A stretch of 51,234 nt of DNA from an uncultured Prevotella sp. (GTDB taxonomy: Bacteria; Bacteroidota; Bacteroidia; Bacteroidales; Bacteroidaceae): positions 1 to 51,234 of the forward strand of contig ONBG01000029.1 of assembly GCA_900316015.1 (NCBI GenBank), written 5' to 3'. Below the pieces are notes generated by a model that saw nothing but the letters and a program-made list of their open reading frames with translations, ran no database searches and was not told the origin of the DNA. Of the stretch, positions 8,891 to 17,357 are shown piece by piece; positions within the stretch are counted from its first letter, which is position 1; every line of letters starts with the position of its first letter. The position numbers were made by a program, and so were the translations under genes.

Positions 8891-10126
8891 ATGAATAAGA
8901 AGAAAATTTATCCTTGGGTTGTAGTGGGACTACTTTGGGTAGTTGCCTTATTGAATTATATGGACCGCCAGATGCTGTCGACGATGCAGGAGGCGATGAA
9001 GGCTGATATCGCGGAACTGAACAAGGCAGAGGCCTTTGGCGCACTGATGGCTGTGTTCCTTTGGATCTATGGTATCGTCAGTCCTTTTGCCGGTGTCATT
9101 GCCGACCGCTTCAGTAAGAAATGGTTGGTGGTAGCGAGCCTGTTCGTCTGGTCGGCAGTAACCTTCCTCATGGGACTGGCCACGAATTTCAGTCAATTGT
9201 ATGTCCTCCGTGCCCTGATGGGGATCAGTGAGGCACTCTATATCCCTTCTGCCTTGTCCTTGATCGCCGACTGGCATGAGGGAAAGTCCCGTTCTCTTGC
9301 CATCGGCATTCACATGACAGGACTGTACACCGGTCAGGCAATCGGTGGCTTTGGGGCAACGGTAGCTGCGGCATTCTCCTGGGAAGAGACATTCCATGGA
9401 TTCGGCATTATCGGCATTGTCTATTCACTCATCCTGATGTTTTTCCTGAAGGACAATCCAGAACGTGAGGCAGAGAAGAAGGCAATGATCCATTCGGAAA
9501 AGACCAAGGCGCCCGCCCTGCATGGCATCGCCATGGTCCTGTCCACTTGGGCCTTCTGGGTGATCTTGTTCTATTTCACCGCTCCGAGCCTTCCCGGATG
9601 GGCCGTTCGTAACTGGTTGCCAACTTTGTTCTCGCAAGACCTGAACATTCCGATGTCGAGTGCGGGTCCGATCTCTACGATTACCATTGCCTTCTCCTCC
9701 TTTATCGGAGTGATCATCGGAGGAATCCTGTCCGATCGTTGGGTGCAACGCAATATCCGAGGCAGGGTTTATACCAGTGCCATTGGCTTGTTCCTGACAA
9801 TTCCCGCGTTGGTATTCTTAGGTTTCGGGCATAGTTTGGTCGCAGTGGTTGGCGCAGGCTTGTGCTTCGGCGTGGGCTATGGCATGTTCGATGCCAATAA
9901 CATGCCCATTCTTTGTCAGATCATTTCCGCCAAGTACCGTGCCACAGCTTATGGAATCATGAACATGACCGGCGTCTTTGCGGGGGCATTGATCACGCAG
10001 GTCTTGGGCAAGTGGAGCGATGGCGGGAACTTAGGGCTGGGTTTCGCCATGTTAGGGGTCATTGTCGCCCTTGCGGTAATCCTGCAGTTGGCCTTCCTTC
10101 GCCCGACTACGGACAATGTGGAATAA
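8891..10126 (+). CDS. nanT: MFS permease, probable sialic acid transporter
   Basis: Inner-membrane major facilitator protein of 411 residues with about 12 hydrophobic segments. The start KIYPWVVVGLLWVVALLNYMDRQMLSTM resembles the anion:cation symporter branch. A loop motif near residue 70 (VIADRFSKKWLV) is the MFS A-motif, and GGILSDRWVQRN repeats it in the second half. It lies between nanM and nanA with gaps of 5 and 42 bp. In Tannerella and Bacteroides nan operons an MFS permease sits in this place and imports free sialic acid. Family is firm; substrate follows from context, so the symbol is tentative. Confidence 0.85.
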   Translation: MNKKKIYPWVVVGLLWVVALLNYMDRQMLSTMQEAMKADIAELNKAEAFGALMAVFLWIYGIVSPFAGVIADRFSKKWLVVASLFVWSAVTFLMGLATNFSQLYVLRALMGISEALYIPSALSLIADWHEGKSRSLAIGIHMTGLYTGQAIGGFGATVAAAFSWEETFHGFGIIGIVYSLILMFFLKDNPEREAEKKAMIHSEKTKAPALHGIAMVLSTWAFWVILFYFTAPSLPGWAVRNWLPTLFSQDLNIPMSSAGPISTITIAFSSFIGVIIGGILSDRWVQRNIRGRVYTSAIGLFLTIPALVFLGFGHSLVAVVGAGLCFGVGYGMFDANNMPILCQIISAKYRATAYGIMNMTGVFAGALITQVLGKWSDGGNLGLGFAMLGVIVALAVILQLAFLRPTTDNVE

Positions 10127-10168
10127 ATCATTCAAACAAAATATATTCATTTAACAATAGAAGAAATT

Positions 10169-11086
10169 ATGGAAAAGATTGTAGGACTTATTGATGCTCC
10201 GTTCACGCCATTCCATGCTAATGGTGACCTGAACTTGGAACCTATCGGCAAGTATGCCAACATGTTGGCCAAGAATGGCTTGAAAGGAGTCTTTATCAAC
10301 GGATCATCCGGCGAGGGCTACATGCTTACCGTCGAGGAGCGCATGCAGTTGGCTGAGCGTTGGATGTCAGTGGCTCCGGAAGGCTTCAAGGTGATCGTCC
10401 ATGTGGGCAGTTGCTGCCTGCGCGACAGTGCCCGGCTTGCCCAACACGCCCAGGAGATCGGGGCTTGGGGAATCGGCTCCATGGCTCCTCCCTTCCCACA
10501 TATTGGCAGGATCGAGGAGCTGGTGAAATATTGTGAGACGATTGCCGCTGCTGCGCCCAACCTGCCTTTCTATTATTATCATATCCCAGCTTTCAATGGG
10601 GCTTACCTGCCCATGCTCGATCTGTTGAAGGCTGTTGACGGGCGTATCCCTAACTTCGCCGGCATCAAGTATACTTATGAGAGCTTGTATGAGTACAATC
10701 AGTGCAGGCTTTATAAGGAAAATAAATATGACATGTTGCATGGACAGGATGAGACAATCCTTCCTTCTCTCGCGCAAGGTGGCGCTAAGGGCGGCATCGG
10801 AGGTACGACGAATTACAACGGTCGTTGCTTGGTATCGATCATCGACTACTGGAATAAAGGCGATATCGAGAATGCGAGGAAGGCACAGAACTATGCACAG
10901 GCTGTCATCAACGTCATCTGCCATTACCGTGGCAATATCGTGGCTGGGAAGCGGATCATGAAACTCCTCGGCTTCGACTTAGGTCCGAACCGCGTTCCCT
11001 TCCAGAATATGACCGATGAGGAAGAGCAGAAGATGAAGCGGGAGTTGGAGGCAATCGATTTCTTCCATCATTGCAATCAATTTTAA
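10169..11086 (+). CDS. nanA: N-acetylneuraminate lyase
   Basis: Cytoplasmic class I aldolase that splits N-acetylneuraminate into N-acetylmannosamine and pyruvate. The 305 residues form a DapA/NanA-type TIM barrel. Visible signatures are NGSSGEGYMLTVEER (carboxylate-binding GSSGE), a YYYHIP stretch in which Tyr137 corresponds to the catalytic tyrosine, and FAGIKYT with the Schiff-base lysine at 167. These positions fall almost exactly where E. coli NanA has them. The next step, ManNAc epimerase (nanE), is not in this window. It is the third gene of the operon that begins at 7773. Confidence 0.94.
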   Translation: MEKIVGLIDAPFTPFHANGDLNLEPIGKYANMLAKNGLKGVFINGSSGEGYMLTVEERMQLAERWMSVAPEGFKVIVHVGSCCLRDSARLAQHAQEIGAWGIGSMAPPFPHIGRIEELVKYCETIAAAAPNLPFYYYHIPAFNGAYLPMLDLLKAVDGRIPNFAGIKYTYESLYEYNQCRLYKENKYDMLHGQDETILPSLAQGGAKGGIGGTTNYNGRCLVSIIDYWNKGDIENARKAQNYAQAVINVICHYRGNIVAGKRIMKLLGFDLGPNRVPFQNMTDEEEQKMKRELEAIDFFHHCNQF

Positions 11087-11101
11087 GGAGAGCTTAGGAA
11101 C

Positions 11102-11881
11102 ATGGTAAAGAATCGAGAATTCGACTTATCAGTATCCGCATATGGGGTGGCACGCCAGTATCATTATGACCTGGCCGTACTGCCTTGGGGCGCCACTGAG
11201 CCTCATAACCTGCATCTGCCTTACCTCACCGACTGCATTCTTTCGCATGACATTGCTGTGGACGCGGCCGTGAAATGCTTTGATGAGTACGGGAAGAGAT
11301 GTATGGTGATGCCTCCAGTCCCCATGGGATCGCAAAACCCGGGACAGCGCGACCTGCCCTTCTGCGTCCATTATCGCTATGAGACGCAACGGGCGATCCT
11401 TGCCGACTTGGTGGAAAACCTGAATCATCAGGGCATTCGTAAATTGGTGATCGTCAATGGTCATGGAGGGAATAACTTCAAGAACATGATTCGCGACTTG
11501 ACCGTTGACTATCCAGATTTCATGATCGCGACGGGAGAATGGTTCAAGTTGGCTAATCCCAAAGAGTATTTTGACCAACCCGGTGACCATGCCGATGAGA
11601 TCGAGACCTCAGTCATGATGTATTATCATCCAGAATTCGTCAATTTGCAAGAGGCAGGTCCTGGACAAGGGAAAGGTTTCCGGCTCGAAGCACTCAAAGA
11701 CCATTCCGTTTGGATGCCCAGGAACTGGGGAAAGATTTCCCCGGAGGATACAGGAGTGGGCGACCCACGACTGTCTACAGCAGAAAAGGGTAAACGTTTT
11801 GCGACTGCGATCGTCGATAAGTATGCCAAATTCTTCCGTGACTTCGCCCTGGTGGAGCAGGAAGACGACCTATATGAATAA
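11102..11881 (+). CDS. Creatininase-family metal-dependent amidohydrolase
   Basis: 259 residues with the creatininase fold signature: PWGATEPHNLHLPYLTD gives probable metal ligands Glu33, His35 and Asp44; VNGHGGN gives a further histidine; and HADEIETS gives a late acidic site. Family members open cyclic amides or hydrolyse amide bonds, as creatininase and MftE do. The gene starts 15 bp after nanA and is the last gene of the operon, followed by a terminator, so a role in sialic-acid catabolism is likely. The substrate is unknown. Possible targets are a lactam, lactone or N-acyl derivative of sialic acid, but that is speculation. Confidence 0.85.
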   Translation: MVKNREFDLSVSAYGVARQYHYDLAVLPWGATEPHNLHLPYLTDCILSHDIAVDAAVKCFDEYGKRCMVMPPVPMGSQNPGQRDLPFCVHYRYETQRAILADLVENLNHQGIRKLVIVNGHGGNNFKNMIRDLTVDYPDFMIATGEWFKLANPKEYFDQPGDHADEIETSVMMYYHPEFVNLQEAGPGQGKGFRLEALKDHSVWMPRNWGKISPEDTGVGDPRLSTAEKGKRFATAIVDKYAKFFRDFALVEQEDDLYE

Positions 11882-11903
11882 GGGGAATCTCCTAACGTTC
11901 ATG

Positions 11904-11940
11904 AAGAGGGTGCATCATCATACTGGTGCATCCTCTTTTT
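11904..11940 (+). terminator. Intrinsic terminator of the nanM operon
   Basis: AAGAGGGTGCA (11904-11914) pairs with TGCATCCTCTT (11927-11937) with one G-T pair, followed by a T-run. Confidence 0.9.
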
Positions 11941-12062
11941 CGCATGAAACAGGGACAGCATTTTCATGGGTTCGCTTTCGTGTATCTCATCTCTATCAGG
12001 CTTAACGCAAACGTTTCATTTCAGCAAATATAAAGTTCAGTAGATGAAACGTGAAGCGATCA

Positions 12063-12145
12063 TGCAAAATTCTCTCGAGAATTTGATCCAATCGTGGATG
12101 TTTTGCACAGCAAAAGCATAATTGGTTTACTAAATTCTCGAGAAA
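12063..12145. repeat. Two nearby CTCGAG-type palindromes
   Basis: AAATTCTC-TC-GAGAATTT lies near 12067 and TAAATTCTCGAGAAAATTTA near 12130. Both contain the TCGAGAA core and are about 65 bp apart. They could be operator sites for a dimeric regulator. They lie in the gene-free stretch 11941-12578, which otherwise holds the dispersed element and the SusC promoter. Confidence 0.45.
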
Positions 12146-12168
12146 ATTTAGCGAAATACGTGTTTTTC

Positions 12169-12285
12169 TGTCAACCTTCTGTCAACCTTTGACAACCTCA
12201 AAACAGGTTGCAAGCCCGATAAACACTGGGTTTTGACAACCTGTCAACCTATTCACAAAAAAAATCTCTGTGAACTATAAAATTG
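12169..12285. repeat. 117-bp dispersed element, copy 1
   Basis: Nearly identical to 28688-28804. It begins with three spaced TGTCAACC/TGACAACC boxes. Next is an inverted-repeat block in which AGGTTG pairs with CAACCT around CCC...GGG, with a loop spelling GATAAACACT. It ends in a poly-A stretch. No good reading frame with a start crosses it. Nature unknown: perhaps a miniature mobile element or a protein-binding site. Confidence 0.85.
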
Positions 12286-12519
12286 GTTAGGAAAAGAAAC
12301 CTGTACGGAAGACCATGGGTCAGTGCAAAGCAGTAGTCGCGCGATTCAATCAAACGGAAATGAGAAGGTATCAGATTTTTGATAAACCCTCTTTCTTTTT
12401 GATCCTTCCATATGGCGGAAATTTAGCAGAATTATCGTGAAAATGTGCTTATTTCTTACTAATTGGATTGTTTTGGGCAATAATTCTCAAAAAAGTTTGG
12501 CTTTTATCAGTAATTTAAC

Positions 12520-12527
12520 TAAATTTG
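12520..12527 (+). promoter_or_regulatory. Promoter of the second SusC/SusD operon
   Basis: TAAATTTG, with TTTG at 12496-12499 and a 20-bp spacer. The leader of about 45 nt is rich in TTAATAAT, like the two nan leaders. Confidence 0.75.
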
Positions 12528-12578
12528 CATCGCTTAATAATAATAGCGGATTAATAAACCTATTTTAAATGTTTATCT

Positions 12579-15500
12579 ATGCAGAAACGGTGGAAAACGT
12601 TATTTGTGATGATGCTGTTGATGGCATCATCGGGGGGGGTCGTTAGTGCGCTTGCCGGCAATAGTTCGGCAACGAAAGTAAATGCGACAACCCAGCAGGG
12701 TAGTGTATGTAAAGGCGTAGTCGTCGATGCTACGGGTGAGCCAATCATTGGGGCATCAGTCGTCGTGAAAGGCTCATCGAAGGGTGCCGTAACGAACGTC
12801 AATGGAGAATTCTCCCTTGACAATGTCAGCAAGGGTGCCACGTTGGTGATCTCTTATGTGGGCTTCAGCAACTATGAGGTTACCTATCAGGGAAAACCTT
12901 TGAACATTACTTTGCGTGAGGACAACCAGTCACTCGACGAGGTTGTCGTTGTCGGATATGGTACTCAGAAGAAAGCTAACTTAACGGGATCCGTATCTTC
13001 TATCAATGCAGAGACATTGGCTACCCGCCCTGTCTCCAGTGTTTCATCGGCAATGGCAGGTACGATGCCTGGCGTTACGGCGATCCAGAACTCCGGTTCT
13101 CCTGGCTCCCAGGCTGCCAGCATTACCATTCGTGGTAAGAACTCCATCAATGCCGCAAGTCCTTTGGTGATTGTCGATGGAGTGCCGGGCAGCATGAACA
13201 ACATTGATACGCAGGACATCGAGTCGGTATCCGTGTTGAAGGATGCAGCTTCTGCAGCCATCTATGGTGTGCAGGCTGCCAATGGTGTGATCTTGATCAC
13301 GACCAAGAAGGGTAAGAAAGGTGAGAAAGCACGCGTCAACTATTCAGGTGTCGTGTCTTGGGTAAGCCCAACAGCGAAACTCGATTTCTTAGGTTCTGCA
13401 GATTATGCGACCTTATATAATGAGGCAACTTTGAATGAGAATCCAAAGGCAGTTGTGCCTTATTCTGATGAGGATATCCAGAAATTCCGCGACCATTCTG
13501 ATCCTTATGGCCATCCAGACACCAACTGGTACGATGAGGTGTTCAAGAGCAGTGCGGTTGAAACCCAGCACAGTCTGGCCGTGAGCGGTGGCTCAGAGAG
13601 CACGACCTACATGGCATCTGTGGCTTATCTCTATCAGGATGGTCTGTCACAGGCGCGCAATTATACCCGTTATAATGCTCGCGTGAATTTGGAGTCGAAA
13701 GTGGCCAAGTGGCTGACCTTGGGCATTAACGGATCAGGATATCGTGGCATCCGCAATGACGAGTATGAAGGCTTCGAGAGCTTGCTGCAATATTCAAACC
13801 GTATTCCTCCTGTTTATTCAGTCAGGACACAAGATGGGGAGTATGCTTATAATGGCTTGCAGAACCCTGTGGCACAGCAAGGCAAGACAGGTATGAACAA
13901 GACGCAATACGACCAGATCCAGGCAAACGTCTACGCGATTGTCTCTCCGTTTGATGGCTTCACGTTGAAAGGCGTGTATTCTTTCCGTCATGACGAGAAC
14001 AATTACAGTACTTTCAAGAAGCATTATGCTTATGCTAATTTCGATTCTGGTGAGCGTCAGGGCGATCATAATTATTATAACTATAACTGGTATACCTCTC
14101 AGTTGATTGCCAACTATAACAAGACCTTCGGCAACCATACGATTGGAGCCATGGCAGGTTATGAGCAGCAGGAATACAAATACCATTATACGACAACCTT
14201 CCGCAAGGGAGGTGGCAGTGACGAACTGGAGGAATCACTGAATACCTTGAATGCTTCTACCCAGACGAACTCGGATGGAGGATATGAGACAGCACGCCGT
14301 TCTTACTTTGGTCGCTTGCAATACGACTACATGAACAGGTATCTTTTCGAGGCTGACTTCCGTGCCGATGCTTCTTCTATCTTCCCGAAGGATAACCGTT
14401 GGGGATATTTCCCAGCTTTCTCCGCTGCATGGCGTGTGACAGAGGAACCTTTCATGGAAGGCACAAAGGACTGGTTGAGCAACTTGAAGCTCCGTCTCGG
14501 TTGGGGTAAGACTGGTAACGAGGAGTTGAGTGCCAGCGATGTGTACCCATCTGTTGCCACCTATTCTTATGGTAAGGTGATCTTAGGGGATGCCATTTAC
14601 TCTACTGCCTATGAGTCTCGTTATGTCAACAATAACCTGAAATGGGCTACAGTGACGAACTATGAGTTGGGTATTGATGCCGGGTTCCTGAACAATAAGA
14701 TCGGATTTGAGTTGTCTTTGTACAAGAAGAAGACCAATGACATGTTGCTTTACCTGCCGATCATGCAGGTAATCGGTATGGATGCTCCTGCCCAGAATGC
14801 AGGTAGCGTCGAGAACAAGGGCTTCGACCTCTTGGTTTACCATAACAACCGCATTAACAAGGATTGGAGTTACACCGCATCTTTGAACCTGTCTTACGTT
14901 CATAATGAGATCACGGACATGGACGGTACAGAAGGTCCGGATCCTCAAAATAATAAGTTATGGCGTCTCGAAGGTCACCCGATCGGTTCTTTCTACGGCT
15001 TTGTGGCTAATGGATATTTCAACGACCAGAATGACTTGGACAACTATCCCAAGCGTACCGGTACGGAAAAGCTCGGAGATATCAAATACAAGGACTTAGA
15101 TGGAGATGGCAAGATCACGGCTTCCGGTGACCGTCAGGTGATCGGCAAGAACTTCCCCAGTTGGACCGGTGGCGTGAACCTCGGCTTGACCTGGAAGGAC
15201 TTGGACTTGACGATGTTGTGGCAGGCTGCATGGGATGTGGACGCTTATTATACAGGTGAGGCTTCCTATGCTTTCTTCAATAGCGGTAAGGTACTGAAAC
15301 GCCACCTCGACCGTTGGACACCTGAGCACCACAATGCCAGCTATCCACGCCTGACCAGAAGCTCGCAGATCAACTTCCAAGTTTCTTCTTTCTGGCTTCA
15401 GGATGCTTCCTATCTTCGTTTGAAGAATATCACATTGGGTTACAACCTGCCGAAGAAATGGATCACCCCCATTGGACTGAGCCTCGTGAAGGTCTTCCTG

Positions 15501-15626
15501 ACCGGTGAGAACTTGATCACCTTCTCTCATCTTGATGGATTGGATCCTGAGTCACCGTCAGATACCAGAGGTGCTTTCTATAGCAATGTCAAGAAAATAT
15601 CTTTGGGACTTAAAGTTTCATTCTAA
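12579..15626 (+). CDS. SusC/RagA-family TonB-dependent transporter
   Basis: Outer-membrane glycan importer of 1015 residues. The signal peptide ends near residue 28 (SALAG). A carboxypeptidase-like domain follows (CKGVVVDATGEPIIGASVVV), then the SusC linker LDEVVVVGYGTQKKANLTGSV, the plug with PLVIVDGVPGSMNNIDTQDIESVSVLKDAASAAIYG, and a long barrel ending in KVSF. The partner SusD starts 15 bp after the stop. It lies 700 bp beyond the nan operon on the same strand but has its own promoter and is separated by a terminator, so it may or may not belong to sialic-acid use. Substrate unknown. Confidence 0.95.
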   Translation: MQKRWKTLFVMMLLMASSGGVVSALAGNSSATKVNATTQQGSVCKGVVVDATGEPIIGASVVVKGSSKGAVTNVNGEFSLDNVSKGATLVISYVGFSNYEVTYQGKPLNITLREDNQSLDEVVVVGYGTQKKANLTGSVSSINAETLATRPVSSVSSAMAGTMPGVTAIQNSGSPGSQAASITIRGKNSINAASPLVIVDGVPGSMNNIDTQDIESVSVLKDAASAAIYGVQAANGVILITTKKGKKGEKARVNYSGVVSWVSPTAKLDFLGSADYATLYNEATLNENPKAVVPYSDEDIQKFRDHSDPYGHPDTNWYDEVFKSSAVETQHSLAVSGGSESTTYMASVAYLYQDGLSQARNYTRYNARVNLESKVAKWLTLGINGSGYRGIRNDEYEGFESLLQYSNRIPPVYSVRTQDGEYAYNGLQNPVAQQGKTGMNKTQYDQIQANVYAIVSPFDGFTLKGVYSFRHDENNYSTFKKHYAYANFDSGERQGDHNYYNYNWYTSQLIANYNKTFGNHTIGAMAGYEQQEYKYHYTTTFRKGGGSDELEESLNTLNASTQTNSDGGYETARRSYFGRLQYDYMNRYLFEADFRADASSIFPKDNRWGYFPAFSAAWRVTEEPFMEGTKDWLSNLKLRLGWGKTGNEELSASDVYPSVATYSYGKVILGDAIYSTAYESRYVNNNLKWATVTNYELGIDAGFLNNKIGFELSLYKKKTNDMLLYLPIMQVIGMDAPAQNAGSVENKGFDLLVYHNNRINKDWSYTASLNLSYVHNEITDMDGTEGPDPQNNKLWRLEGHPIGSFYGFVANGYFNDQNDLDNYPKRTGTEKLGDIKYKDLDGDGKITASGDRQVIGKNFPSWTGGVNLGLTWKDLDLTMLWQAAWDVDAYYTGEASYAFFNSGKVLKRHLDRWTPEHHNASYPRLTRSSQINFQVSSFWLQDASYLRLKNITLGYNLPKKWITPIGLSLVKVFLTGENLITFSHLDGLDPESPSDTRGAFYSNVKKISLGLKVSF

Positions 15627-15641
15627 AAAAGAGAATCAATT

Positions 15642-17279
15642 ATGAAAAAATACTATTTTTATATCTTCGCCATAGCTGCTTTGATGGTTACAGGATTCTC
15701 TTCTTGTACCGATCTGGATCGCTATCCTTTGGAGCAGCTCTCTGATGGCAGTTTCTGGAAAACAGCGAATGACGCAGAGATGGCAGTGAGCGATCTCTAT
15801 AAATATGTACCGAGTTATGAGCAGGATGATGCCATCAACTCCGACGATGCTCGCCATGGTATCAAGTGGGCTGCCGGCAATATCTCCAAGGGTATCTACG
15901 ATCCTCAGGACATGGACTGGTCGGGCAACTATGCTTGCATCCGTAAGGCAAACTTGGTACTGAGCAAGATCGACGAGATTCCTAATATGAATGCGGATAC
16001 CAAGGCAAAGATCGTGGGACAGGCAAAGTTCTTCCGTGCCATGGAATACTTCTTCCTGACCCGTGCATTTGGTGACGTGCCTTATACAGAGTCACCCTTA
16101 CAACTGTCTGATCAGGCTGGCATTACCCGTACTTCTAAGACGGAAATCTATAAGAAGTTCATGGCCGACTTCGATGAGGCGGCTGCCAACCTGCCCGTGG
16201 AGTGGGGAGCTTCCGACTACGGACGTATCACGAAGGGAGCGGCTTATGCCATGAAGGCTCGTGCAGCCTTGAACTCCAACGACTGGCAGACAGCTGCCGA
16301 CGCAGCCAAGAAATGTATGGACCTGAATGCCTATGAGCTTTTCGATAAGGATAACACAGGCAAGTATGCCCAGATGTTCTGGAACGGCTCGGATGGATGC
16401 AAGGAATTCGTCCTCGTATGCCCACAGAAGGCAGGTACGGATTATGCTTGTTGGCTGTTGGGTTGGGAAGCTTTCCCGACCATGGGATGGGGAGGAATAG
16501 ACCCGACCCAGAGCCTTGTGGATGCCTTCGAGGACATCGAAGGAGCACCAATCAGCAAGTCGAAGATATATGATCCGAAGAATCCTTTCGCCAACCGTGA
16601 CCCTCGTTGTGAGGTGAATATCCTGCATGATGGGGAGCAAATGTATGGAAAGACCATTAAGGTAGCTCCTTTGCACTCTTCTTATCCAACAGGTATCGGT
16701 ACGCATGGTGACGCTACGGAAACTGGATATTATCAGAATAAGTGGTTGGATCCGAACCTTGACCCACAGTCATCAGGCTGGGATTACGACCGAGATGAGG
16801 TAGTGATCCGCTATGCTGAGGTGTTACTGACCTATGCGGAGGCGATGAATGAGCTCCATCCGCTGAGCGATGAGGCTTTTGATGCAGTCAACCAGGTACG
16901 GGCAAGGGTAGGTATGCCAGCCCTACAGAAGACAGATCCATCGAAGCCTACTTATTGTGCTGACCAAGAAGCGTTGCGCCAGCGCATCCGGAATGAGCGT
17001 CGCGTAGAGTTCGCCTTAGAGTGTGGATTGCGCCAGTGGGATATCCGTCGCTGGGGCATTGCTAAGCAAGTGCTCAACGCTCCGTATTATGGCATCAGCT
17101 ATAAATTGGTAGATTCACCCAATGCCCTTCCAGGAGATGGCGGCAAGATCTGTATCCTCTATGAAGGTACTCCCGTGGAGGGAACCCCCAATCACTATGA
17201 GGACCATAACTTGCTGTATCCAATTCCTCAATCGGAGATTGACTTGAATCCGAACTTGACACAGAATCCAGGGTACTAA
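15642..17279 (+). CDS. SusD/RagB-family glycan-binding lipoprotein
   Basis: 545-residue surface lipoprotein with signal and lipobox FSSC, then TDLDRYPLEQLSDGSFW, a standard SusD start. The middle shows QAKFFRAMEYFFLTRAFGDVPYT. The C-terminal domain has IRNERRVEFALECGLRQWDIRRWG and finishes with NLTQNPGY, a usual SusD ending. It is cotranscribed with the upstream SusC and a terminator follows the stop. Ligand unknown. Confidence 0.94.
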   Translation: MKKYYFYIFAIAALMVTGFSSCTDLDRYPLEQLSDGSFWKTANDAEMAVSDLYKYVPSYEQDDAINSDDARHGIKWAAGNISKGIYDPQDMDWSGNYACIRKANLVLSKIDEIPNMNADTKAKIVGQAKFFRAMEYFFLTRAFGDVPYTESPLQLSDQAGITRTSKTEIYKKFMADFDEAAANLPVEWGASDYGRITKGAAYAMKARAALNSNDWQTAADAAKKCMDLNAYELFDKDNTGKYAQMFWNGSDGCKEFVLVCPQKAGTDYACWLLGWEAFPTMGWGGIDPTQSLVDAFEDIEGAPISKSKIYDPKNPFANRDPRCEVNILHDGEQMYGKTIKVAPLHSSYPTGIGTHGDATETGYYQNKWLDPNLDPQSSGWDYDRDEVVIRYAEVLLTYAEAMNELHPLSDEAFDAVNQVRARVGMPALQKTDPSKPTYCADQEALRQRIRNERRVEFALECGLRQWDIRRWGIAKQVLNAPYYGISYKLVDSPNALPGDGGKICILYEGTPVEGTPNHYEDHNLLYPIPQSEIDLNPNLTQNPGY

Positions 17280-17295
17280 CCCTTATCTAAGCATA

Positions 17296-17339
17296 GGAAG
17301 TGGGGGCATCATAAGAATATGCCTCCACTTCCCTTTATT
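17296..17339 (+). terminator. Intrinsic terminator after the second SusD
   Basis: GGAAGTGGGGGCAT (17296-17309) pairs with ATGCCTCCACTTCC (17319-17332), followed by CTTTATT. The right arm contains the ATG at 17319, which is why a start there for the next gene is rejected. Confidence 0.85.
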
Positions 17340-17357
17340 GATTATTATAGGTATGAG

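Noticed and set aside
11997-12017. AACGCAAACGTTT considered as a LacI-type operator
   Set aside because: It belongs to a block repeated near the second dispersed element and has no nearby LacI-family gene, so it is treated as part of that repeat.
17319-17357. Upstream ATG for the DUF6057-like gene
   Set aside because: The ATG lies in the right arm of the SusD terminator; the start at 17358 is preferred.
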